Assembly: GCF_009650215.1 (NCBI RefSeq)
Contig: NZ_CP045851.1
Coordinates: 1,155,189-1,219,188 of the forward strand
Direction: 5' to 3'
Source of the DNA: Actinomarinicola tropica
Lineage (GTDB): Bacteria; Actinomycetota; Acidimicrobiia; Acidimicrobiales; SKKL01
DNA length: 64,000 nt
The notes below the pieces were generated by a model. That model ran no database searches. It was not told where the DNA came from and saw only the letters and a program-made list of their open reading frames with translations. Of the stretch, positions 41,938-49,304 are shown piece after piece; position 1 is the first letter of the stretch, and each line of letters starts with the position of its first letter. The position numbers were made by a program, and so were the translations under genes.

Positions 41938-42010
41938 GCCCCCATCGTCTAGCGGCCTAGGACACCACCCTCTCAAGGTGGCGGCACGGGTTCGAATCCC
42001 GTTGGGGGTG
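41938..42010 (+). tRNA. tRNA-Glu (CTC anticodon), island insertion site
   Basis: The 73-nt cloverleaf has acceptor GCCCCCA (41938-41944) pairing with TGGGGGT (42003-42009), including one G-T wobble, and discriminator G. The anticodon stem is CCACC/GGTGG with loop CTCTCAA (anticodon CTC). No CCA is encoded. Its 3' half from the anticodon loop onward is repeated at 60476-60520, so the copy here has been rebuilt by the inserted element. Confidence 0.95.
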
Positions 42011-42012
42011 CT
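41968..42012 (+). repeat. attL: 45-bp direct repeat in the tRNA-Glu 3' half
   Basis: The 45 bp from CCCTCTCAAGG to GGGGGTGCT are identical to 60476-60520. The repeat starts in the anticodon stem-loop, the usual crossover region for tyrosine integrases that target tRNA genes. Confidence 0.92.
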
Positions 42013-42022
42013 TCGATCGAAG

Positions 42023-42064
42023 CCCCTGGTCGGCGCACTGGAGACAGTGCCTGACCAGGGGTTT
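42023..42064 (+). terminator. Terminator carried by the island after tRNA-Glu
   Basis: CCCCTGGTC (42023-42031) pairs with GACCAGGGG (42053-42061), with an inner stem GCACTG/CAGTGC, followed by TTT. It lies 12 bp after the tRNA and replaces the native terminator that now sits beyond attR at 60525. Confidence 0.75.
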
Positions 42065-42552
42065 CGTCGTTCTCGGGGTCGTTCGAGTGACCCATCCTGT
42101 ACCGCTCGGTACCAGCCCGACACCGCCCGTATCGCCGCGTTTGTGCCCACTTTGTGCCCAGCCCGACCGGAAAGCCGATCGTGGATCGTGCTCCGCGGAG
42201 AGTGCCACGCCCGTGTGTGGAGGATAGGGACGAATGGGCTCACGCGAACCGCGTGGACGAGTTCCACTCGGCGGCAGAGGCCGATTCTTTGGACGCCGAT
42301 TGCGCCTGAGCTGTGGCTCGTCGACGTGGTGACCTCTCCGCGTCGCAGGCGGGTTGGCGTAACCGATGGCCAGGCGATACACCCACAGACGGTTCCATGT
42401 GACTGGCACGCCTTTCCGAGGTTCACACCGTCTGGGGCCAAGTTCCTCCGTCCCGAAGCCGTAAGGTCAAGGTGCGAGCCCACTGGGGGCCGCAGCCAAG
42501 TGAGGGGGCAGAGACCTGCTCGGGGTGGGGATCTGCGGTGGGTGGTGCGCCG
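42065..42552. other. Left-end control region of the island, no gene seen
   Basis: About 490 bp without a convincing gene on either strand. It holds the two TTGTGCCC boxes at 42141-42159. The rest has mixed composition and no strong hairpin beyond the terminator. The nuclease promoter must lie in its right part. Confidence 0.5.
42141..42159 (+). promoter_or_regulatory. Candidate integrase arm-type sites, left
   Basis: TTGTGCCC occurs at 42141-42148 and 42152-42159, 11 bp apart, starting 129 bp from the attL core. The same pair with the same spacing lies 132 bp from the attR core at 60326-60344. Confidence 0.65.
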
Positions 42553-43623
42553 ATGCCCGAGGTTGACGAACTACGCCAGGAGGCTCGACGCAACACGCGC
42601 GGGCGATTCGAGCAGTGGGCGAAGAACCCGACCTGCCCGGCGAACACGCTGTCGGCGGTGCACAACGTGCGGCTCGACGCGGCAGCCCGCGCCGCAGGGC
42701 TGACGCCGAGCTTCGGTCAATCCCCCTTCGCGATTGCTCGCGGGAACCGGTTCGAAGCCGGCCTTTTCCACGACGACGCTGCTCGGCTGCGGAGCGCGCT
42801 CGAGCGGAAGCGCTGCCTCCCGGACGGATCCACGGGCTTTCTCGACCTGCGATTACGTATGAACGGCGGCACGAAGATCAAGTCGGTCGACGAAGCCCTG
42901 CAGAAGACCGAGGCGTGGCTGAGGGACTTGGCCTCGGGCCAGACGGACGTCGACTCGGTCGTTGCGGCGCCGATGATCCGGATCCCGAAGGGCGTCATCC
43001 TCCCGGAGGCACTGCTCATCATCGACGTCGTCACGGTGCGGGTCGATGGTGGCGGCATCCGTTTGCAGGTCGGGGAGATCAAGGTGTTCCCCGATCGGGG
43101 AGGCCACACGGACCCGCACCAGCTGGCGACCGCTCGTGCGCAGGCCGGCGTGTACCAGCACGCGCTCGTGCTCGCGATCGACTCGCTCGGCTTGGCCGAG
43201 GCCATCGAGATCTCGCCGGAAGGCTTGCTCGTGTTCACCTGGCCGGGATCGAACTCGCCGGCAATACGTCCGAACGAGGACCTGACCTACCAGGCAATCC
43301 GTGCGGAGCGCGGCTTCCAGCGGCTCGAGGAGGTGGCGGAGTCGCTCGTCCACGACGACGACTGGTCTGCGGACAACCCGACCCTCGTTCAGCGGGTTCT
43401 CGAGTCAGACACCGATTACTCCGAGGCGTGCTTGTCGTTCTGCGACCTGGCGCCTCGGTGTCACGAGCGGGCGGTGCTCGCCGACGACCCGATCATCCTC
43501 GGAGCGGACGTCAAGCGAGTGCTCGGCGACATGACCTTGAGCCGCGCCCTCGAACTGCTCGACGGCGCCGAGCCTGCGGATGATCGCGAGGCCGATCTTC
43601 AGCGCTCGTTGGCAGAGTCATGA
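42553..43623 (+). CDS. Cas4/RecB-like PD-(D/E)XK nuclease with Fe-S cysteines
   Basis: This 356-aa protein shows the full nuclease set: RGNRFEAG (63-70, like the Cas4 entry motif), D158 in LLIIDVV, E175-x-K177 in VGEIKVF, and Q197-x3-Y201 in AQAGVYQ. C28 plus C293-x3-C297-x5-C303 match the one-plus-three cysteine pattern that staples an Fe-S cluster in Cas4, AddB and Dna2 nucleases. It probably cuts single-stranded DNA ends. It is the first of three genes with 4-bp overlaps. The start at 42553 (MPEVDELRQEA) is preferred to 42472, which adds a low-complexity leader. Confidence 0.8.
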   Translation: MPEVDELRQEARRNTRGRFEQWAKNPTCPANTLSAVHNVRLDAAARAAGLTPSFGQSPFAIARGNRFEAGLFHDDAARLRSALERKRCLPDGSTGFLDLRLRMNGGTKIKSVDEALQKTEAWLRDLASGQTDVDSVVAAPMIRIPKGVILPEALLIIDVVTVRVDGGGIRLQVGEIKVFPDRGGHTDPHQLATARAQAGVYQHALVLAIDSLGLAEAIEISPEGLLVFTWPGSNSPAIRPNEDLTYQAIRAERGFQRLEEVAESLVHDDDWSADNPTLVQRVLESDTDYSEACLSFCDLAPRCHERAVLADDPIILGADVKRVLGDMTLSRALELLDGAEPADDREADLQRSLAES

Positions 43624-45182
43624 CCACGAGAGACGTCGTCCGTAAGCTCCGGGCCTGGCAGTCCGGCGCGCCGCTCGCACGCTTCGACACCCTGCACCAT
43701 GCAGTCGTCTCGCCGTCGCAGGCGATGGTCGCTGCCTTCGTCCGCATGGCGGGGGAGTCACGCCCGTGGGGCATCGCATGGGGGAAGGTTGGCACGGACC
43801 CGAAGATCGTTTCCGTGCCCGATGGCCGCGTCCGAGATGACGTGGCGGTCCTGTGCGCAGACTTCGCCGAGGATCTGCTGGCGCACATGCGGGTCCACAA
43901 CTGGACGTACGACCCCGTGGGGCAGACGGCAGCGCTCGACGAGTTGCGCCAGCTGTGGCTTCCCAACGGCCAACACCTCGCGATGCTCCACCAGCTGAAC
44001 TACACCTACTCGCAGACGAAGTTCGGCGGTGCCAACCAGGACATCTTGCAGGCCGTGGGCCGACTTGCGGGATGGATGTTCCGCGACTGCAGCCGAACCG
44101 GCCACCAACACGTCGTCGTCGCCAGCCAGGCGCTCGCACACGCCTACGCCTTCCCGGCGCAGGATGCCCGCACCGCTCACCTCGGATACCAGCTGGCCTG
44201 GCTGACAGCCAGCGGCGATCGGGTCGAGCGGATGGCCGCCGCCGCTGACGCAGAGCAACTGACGGTGTCCCCGACGATGGATCCCTCGCTCGAGCGCGAC
44301 GAGCTCTCCGGCCTCCTCGAGAAGTGGCAGGCCGGGCGCCGTGAGGGCGCCCCGCCCGCCGAGGTTGAAGCGGCGATCGCCGGCACCTTGTCCACCGAGC
44401 TCGACCGAAGGTGGCGACTCACCGAGCAGGCCTACCTCCTTCTCGCCGACGGCTCGCTACCGGTCAACCCCGGCGTAGACGCCCTGGTCGCCCAGGCGCA
44501 CAACGAGTTCTGGTTCCAGCACCAACGGATCGAGCTCCGGCAGAGCGACCCGAGTCAGGGTCCGGCTTTCATCGCCCACCCCGAGACCGACTTCCACGGC
44601 TCCTCCGCTGCGTCCCGATACCTGACCCATGCCTCCTACGACGAGGGGCACGACGGGCATCTGGTGCACCACGACGCCGAGTTGCTGCGCGACGCGCTCG
44701 CCGAAGGCCGCGCCCTTCGCGCAACCGTGACTGCAGTGGCCAATCATGGAAGCGGCCGGTCGACCATCCCGGTGTGGACCATCCGCGTCGATACCGACTC
44801 TCCCCATCGGCTCCGCGAGAATGGGCGGCTCGTGCCCTATGGCTCCCGCGGCCACGAGGCGACCGTCACGTCGGTCACGATCGACGAGGACGGAATCGAG
44901 CTCGACCTCGAGTGGACGACCCGCAAGACGATGAACCTCGCCTGCGGGATCGCGGGGAAGCCCGTCGATCCCGCTTGGATCGGCGAGTCCGTCCAGTTCG
45001 TCATCGCCGACGCTGCCGACCTCACCAGGCGCCGGAGTCAACGAGTGTGGGCAGCCAAGGATGGCCCTGGCGCGTGGCTCACCCACGGCAAGGCGCCCGC
45101 ACCGGTGCAGATCACCGACGATGACGGGGCCACCGACCTGCTCGTCGACGATGTCACCCAGATCACCGGAGCGACATCGTGA
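43620..45182 (+). CDS. Unrecognised 520-aa protein between nuclease and helicase
   Basis: I do not recognise a family. The N-terminal ~350 residues look mainly helical, with conserved-looking aromatic/basic patches (LHQLNYTYSQTKFGGANQDILQAVGRLAGWMFRDC). Residues ~360-490 look beta-rich (IPVWTIRVDTDSPHRLRENGRLVPYGSRGHEATVTSVTIDEDGIELDLEW). Its start overlaps the nuclease stop (ATGA) and its end overlaps the helicase start (GTGA), so all three products are probably made in step and act together. A beta-barrel placed between nuclease and SF1B helicase is what eukaryotic Dna2 has, so the C-terminal part may be that barrel; this is inference. Confidence 0.7.
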   Translation: MTTRDVVRKLRAWQSGAPLARFDTLHHAVVSPSQAMVAAFVRMAGESRPWGIAWGKVGTDPKIVSVPDGRVRDDVAVLCADFAEDLLAHMRVHNWTYDPVGQTAALDELRQLWLPNGQHLAMLHQLNYTYSQTKFGGANQDILQAVGRLAGWMFRDCSRTGHQHVVVASQALAHAYAFPAQDARTAHLGYQLAWLTASGDRVERMAAAADAEQLTVSPTMDPSLERDELSGLLEKWQAGRREGAPPAEVEAAIAGTLSTELDRRWRLTEQAYLLLADGSLPVNPGVDALVAQAHNEFWFQHQRIELRQSDPSQGPAFIAHPETDFHGSSAASRYLTHASYDEGHDGHLVHHDAELLRDALAEGRALRATVTAVANHGSGRSTIPVWTIRVDTDSPHRLRENGRLVPYGSRGHEATVTSVTIDEDGIELDLEWTTRKTMNLACGIAGKPVDPAWIGESVQFVIADAADLTRRRSQRVWAAKDGPGAWLTHGKAPAPVQITDDDGATDLLVDDVTQITGATS

Positions 45183-46492
45183 GCGAGGAGATCGACCAGC
45201 AGTACGTCGACCTACGCGCAGGGCTGGTCGCGCACCTGACCGGCGCCGGACGCCTCGCCGTCGTCAAAGCGCCGCCGGGTTCCGGCAAGACGCACACCCT
45301 GATCGAGGTGCTGTCGACCCTCGTCGGCGCGGGTCAACGGGTGGCGGTCGCCGCGCAGACGAACAGCCAGGCAGACGACATCTGCCTTCGGTTCGCCGCC
45401 GACCATCCCGAAGTACCAGCGTCGCGTTTCGCGAGCAAGGGATCGCTGCCGCCTGCGAACTTCCCCGTTTCGGTGCAGTGGCTCACGGCGACTGCTGAGC
45501 TTCCGACTTCGCCGGGCGTCACCGTTGCGACGACGGCGAAGTGGTCGCTCACCGACGTGGGTTCGCCCTTCGACCTCCTTGCCGTCGACGAGGCCTGGCA
45601 GATGAGCTGGGCCGACCTGATGCAGTGCGCACTCCTCAGCGAACGTTTCCTCATGATCGGCGACCCGGGCCAGATCCCACCCATCGTCACCATCGACGTG
45701 CGGCGATGGGAAACGTCACCACGTGCGCCTCATGAGGCTGCGCCTGAGGTCGTGCTCGCCGAACCCTCGCTCGCAGGGGAGATGTTCGTCGGGTCGCTCC
45801 CGGCATGCCGCCGCCTGCCCCACGAGTCGGTCGAGTTCGTGCTGCCCTTCTACGACTTCGACTTCGATGCCTTCGTCGAGCCCGGAGCTCGTGGCATCGA
45901 TCTTCCCGATGGGCACCAGCTCGCTGATCTGTCCGACGGCCGCCCGCTGGTGCTCACCGTGCCGACTCCAGATCACGGCCCGCCCCTGGAGGTCGACCCC
46001 GCCATCGCGGGGACCGCCGCCGCCGTGGTGGAGCAACTCCTCACCGCTGGCGCAACCGTTCGAGTTGGTGCTGTCGGGGAAGCCGGTCGTCCCATCAGCG
46101 CCGCCGACATCGGGGTGGCGAGCAGCCATCGAGTGATGAATGCGGCCATCGCCAAGGTCCTGGCCCCGCTGGGCGGAGCGATCCGGGTCGACACGCCGGA
46201 GCGCTGGCAAGGTCTAGAACGCCCGGTGATGATCGTGGTGCATCCGCTGTCTGGTGTGACCGATCCATCGGCGTTCGACCTGGAGACCGGCCGGCTCTGT
46301 GTGATGGCATCGCGTCACCAGTCGGCGCTAGTGATTCTGGCGAGGGATCACATCGGCTCGACGCTTGCCGACTTCGTCCCCAGCGCCGGGCAGGCCCCCG
46401 GACGACCGGACACGGTCGGTCGAGGTCACGATGCCCACATTCGGTTCTGGAGCGCTCTGGGGAGCCAGGAGCGGATCCGGCCCTTCATCTGA
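45179..46492 (+). CDS. Compact SF1 helicase, Upf1/Dna2-like
   Basis: This 437-aa protein has Walker A APPGSGKT (K37), a DEAW-type Walker B (D137-E138 in LLAVDEAWQMSWADL), motif III GDPGQIPPI (161-168), the CRRLPHESVEF motif-IV-like block, motif V in ERWQGLERPVMIVV, and a degenerate motif VI GRLCVMASRHQSALVI. This order is that of SF1B Upf1/Dna2 helicases, but with almost no accessory domain. The GTG start overlaps the upstream gene by 4 bp. Its end overlaps the convergent UvrD-like gene by 8 bp. Confidence 0.83.
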   Translation: MSEEIDQQYVDLRAGLVAHLTGAGRLAVVKAPPGSGKTHTLIEVLSTLVGAGQRVAVAAQTNSQADDICLRFAADHPEVPASRFASKGSLPPANFPVSVQWLTATAELPTSPGVTVATTAKWSLTDVGSPFDLLAVDEAWQMSWADLMQCALLSERFLMIGDPGQIPPIVTIDVRRWETSPRAPHEAAPEVVLAEPSLAGEMFVGSLPACRRLPHESVEFVLPFYDFDFDAFVEPGARGIDLPDGHQLADLSDGRPLVLTVPTPDHGPPLEVDPAIAGTAAAVVEQLLTAGATVRVGAVGEAGRPISAADIGVASSHRVMNAAIAKVLAPLGGAIRVDTPERWQGLERPVMIVVHPLSGVTDPSAFDLETGRLCVMASRHQSALVILARDHIGSTLADFVPSAGQAPGRPDTVGRGHDAHIRFWSALGSQERIRPFI

Positions 46493-49229
46493 CTGCGGCC
46501 TTGCAGACGTGGCGCACGTCGCAGCCACCGCACTTCGATTTCTCAGGTGCGGGGGTGAAGTCTCGTGCTCGCAGTGACTCTGCCGCTTCGAGAACGGTCG
46601 TCTCGGCGGCGCTGATGGCGGTGTCGGTGACGTCCACGGTGTGGCGTTGGGTCGTGGCCATGTCGTGGACGAATGCACCCTGCACATTGAGGCCTTCTCG
46701 GCGGCCGGCGTCGGCGTACACCTGGAGCTGGAGCGGTTCGATCGAACCTCCGGTGGAGGTCTTGTAGTCGACGATCACGAGGTTCTCGGGGTGTGTGCCG
46801 TCGCCGTCGTAGATCACGTCAGCTCGGCCGCTGACAACCGCGCCGGGCAGGTAGAGCTCGAAGGGCCGCTCCGTGGCCCACGTCCGGAGCAGGTCGGGTT
46901 GGTGGTCGTTCACGTACTTGAAGACCAGCTTGCGGGCGTTCTCCCGCATCTGCTTGTGCGCCGGCTTGTTGGCGAAGGGCAGGAAGAACTCGAAGGTGAG
47001 GAGGTCGTTGATCTGTCGCGGCGTCGGGATCGTGCCGGTGACCTTCGTCTGCTCGGCGATCATCCGCATGATGTGGTGGACGGCGTTGCCGTAGCCGACC
47101 TCGCCGCGAATCGGAGCCTGGAAGCCGAGCTGATTCCGCAACAGGTAGCTCTGCGGACACTCCAGGTACGCAGCAAGCTCGCTGTACGTCACGGCAAGGT
47201 CCGGGGTGTCGATTCCCTTCGGCTCGACTCCGGTTGGATAACCGCCACTCGCCGCGAAGGCGGCGCACTCAGTGAGGTACGGCGAAGGACGTCGACCCTG
47301 CTTGTTCACCTTCAGGTGCGACGACAGCGCGACCCAGTCCCTCGCTCGCGTGAGCGCAACGTAGAAGAGGCGACGCTCGTCAGCATCCGATCCCTCGTAT
47401 CGGGCGGCGTCGAAGCTGTGAGCCGGGAGCAGCCACGTCTGGGCTTGACCGGTGCGGCTCGACGGGAATCGACCATCGGTGAGGGAGGGGAGGAACACCA
47501 CTGGCCACTCCAAGCCCTTCGCCCCGTGGATGGTTCCGAGCGCGACGGCGTCGGCGTCGAGGTCTTCCTCCCCGTCGAAGTCGTCGTAGCCTCCGATGGC
47601 GTAGTTGACGAGCAGGAGCGCGAGGTTCCGGTAGAACCACTCGCTGCCGATCGCCCCGCCGACCTGTTCGCCCGGGTTCGCCGCATCACGCCGCGACCGA
47701 CGGGCGACCGCCTCGTAGTCACCGAGCACGGTGGCGAAGCGGGCGATCGTCCCGAGCCGGTTCCGGGTCAGCTCGTCGTCGGTGTCCCAGTCTCGGACGC
47801 CCAGCAACCCGAGGAACTCGTAGAAGTCACCGACGAGGCTGACGTCGAAGTCCTCGACCAGGGTCTGCGGCTTCCACGCTTCAAGGTGATCGCGAATCGT
47901 GCCGACTGCCGCGCTGTCGAGGTCGAACTGGTCGCAAAGGCTGTCGACCAGATCGTCGAGCTCGACGGTCTCGCGCTTCGTCCAGCGCCGCGCCGACCAG
48001 TCGACGTCGGCGAGCCACGCGTAGGTCGCGCCGAACACGGCCGCCTCGGCCTGCTCGAAGAGTCCCGATCGACCACCTGGCTGCACCGGGACGCCGAAGG
48101 TCTCGAGTGCGTCGAGGATGCAGGGGTAGGCCACCTTGCCCCGCACGAGGATGGCGATGTCCCGGTACGGGACACCCTGATCGTGCAGGCTCACGATGTC
48201 GACCGCGAGCGCGTCCGCCTCCGTCTGCTCGTCGAAGTGGCCGGCGGCGATCGAGATCGCAGGCCCATCCGGCTCCCGATGGGTGAGCATCTGCTTCGCG
48301 AGTCGCCCCGGGATGGACTGGGCGAAGTGGTTCGCCAGTTCCACGATCGGCGCACGGGAGCGGCGGTTGGCGAGCAGGCGGAACTGCTCGACGCCTTGGT
48401 ACCGGTCGGCAAAGGTGACGATGTTGCTGACGTTGGACCCGCGCCACTGGTAGATGGCCTGGTCGTCATCGCCGACCACCACGAGGTCAGCCGATCCGTT
48501 GGGCTTGGCCAGCAGCGAGATCAGCCGCTCCTGCGCGGGGTTCACGTCTTGGTACTCGTCGACGATGAGGTGACGCAGCTCCGAGGTGACCTGCTGGTGG
48601 ACCGTGGGATCGCCCAACGCCTCCACGGCCCGGACGATTTGGGTGCCGAACGACATGAAGCGGTACGCATCCAGCCGGTCGTAGTAGTCGACGAGCGTCG
48701 TCTTGAACTCGCCCTCCGGAATGTCGTTCAGGTCGATCAGCTCGTTCTCGACCACGTCGACGTTACGCAGGAAGGCATCGATCCCCTGGAAGAGCTTGCC
48801 GCCGCCGAAGCGCTGCTTCAGCTTGAGCTGCGTTCCCTCCCGGTAGAGGAAGTTGACGAGCTGGTTGGCGTCCAGCGGGGTGTACGTCTCGTACCTCGGT
48901 ACGTGCGACTGCAGGAGCCGGAAGCAGTACCCGTGGATGGTGCCGACGTAGAGGCGTCCGAGCTGGTCCGTCGCACCCTCGCCCAACTTGGCGGTGACTC
49001 GTTGGCGAATGCGCTCCTTCAACTCCTCTGCGGCCTTGTCGGTGAAGGTGAAGGCAACAATGCTCTCGGGTGGCTCGGTCTCGAGGAGCGACGCGATCCG
49101 CTGCGAGACGACCTCGGTCTTTCCGGCTCCGGCCGCCGCGATGATCTGGATGTGCGAGCCCCGGTGCGCGACAGCGTCCGCTGCCTCGCCCTCCAGCACA
49201 GGGATTCCATCGATCGGTGCTTCCGTCAC
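46485..49229 (-). CDS. UvrD/AdnA-like helicase fused to RecB-type Fe-S nuclease
   Basis: This ~914-aa protein starts with SF1A motifs: QIIAAAGAGKTEVV (Walker A), IVAFTFTDKAAEEL (Ia), LIVDEYQDVNPAQ (II), VVGDDDQAIYQWRG (III), GTIHGAKGLEWPVVFLP (V) and RRLFYVALTRARDW (VI). At the C-terminus is a PD-(D/E)XK nuclease: SGRADVI, IVDYKTS, QLQVYA. A cysteine in LECPQSYLL plus CGGCDVRHVC near the end form an Fe-S staple as in AddB/AdnA. It should unwind and degrade DNA ends. The start could be the GTG at 49229 (6 nt after a TACGGT box, preferred) or ATGs at 49250/49262. Confidence 0.85.
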   Translation of the reverse strand: MTEAPIDGIPVLEGEAADAVAHRGSHIQIIAAAGAGKTEVVSQRIASLLETEPPESIVAFTFTDKAAEELKERIRQRVTAKLGEGATDQLGRLYVGTIHGYCFRLLQSHVPRYETYTPLDANQLVNFLYREGTQLKLKQRFGGGKLFQGIDAFLRNVDVVENELIDLNDIPEGEFKTTLVDYYDRLDAYRFMSFGTQIVRAVEALGDPTVHQQVTSELRHLIVDEYQDVNPAQERLISLLAKPNGSADLVVVGDDDQAIYQWRGSNVSNIVTFADRYQGVEQFRLLANRRSRAPIVELANHFAQSIPGRLAKQMLTHREPDGPAISIAAGHFDEQTEADALAVDIVSLHDQGVPYRDIAILVRGKVAYPCILDALETFGVPVQPGGRSGLFEQAEAAVFGATYAWLADVDWSARRWTKRETVELDDLVDSLCDQFDLDSAAVGTIRDHLEAWKPQTLVEDFDVSLVGDFYEFLGLLGVRDWDTDDELTRNRLGTIARFATVLGDYEAVARRSRRDAANPGEQVGGAIGSEWFYRNLALLLVNYAIGGYDDFDGEEDLDADAVALGTIHGAKGLEWPVVFLPSLTDGRFPSSRTGQAQTWLLPAHSFDAARYEGSDADERRLFYVALTRARDWVALSSHLKVNKQGRRPSPYLTECAAFAASGGYPTGVEPKGIDTPDLAVTYSELAAYLECPQSYLLRNQLGFQAPIRGEVGYGNAVHHIMRMIAEQTKVTGTIPTPRQINDLLTFEFFLPFANKPAHKQMRENARKLVFKYVNDHQPDLLRTWATERPFELYLPGAVVSGRADVIYDGDGTHPENLVIVDYKTSTGGSIEPLQLQVYADAGRREGLNVQGAFVHDMATTQRHTVDVTDTAISAAETTVLEAAESLRARDFTPAPEKSKCGGCDVRHVCKAAVR

Positions 49230-49304
49230 GGCACAACCGTACAGAGGCATGTCACCTCGCATACGTTGGTGGAGCCGTGCCCAGCCCGAGCCGAAAGACG
49301 AACG

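Noticed and set aside
41908-42483. A minus-strand coding frame at the left end with a GHKVGTNAAI-like end, resembling an integrase tail
   Set aside because: The words come from translating the TTGTGCCC arm sites and tRNA. No recombinase motifs precede them.
46641-49304. Upstream open frame in front of mod
   Set aside because: It is antisense to the UvrD-like helicase, whose motifs are unmistakable. The Mod family text begins at 49305.
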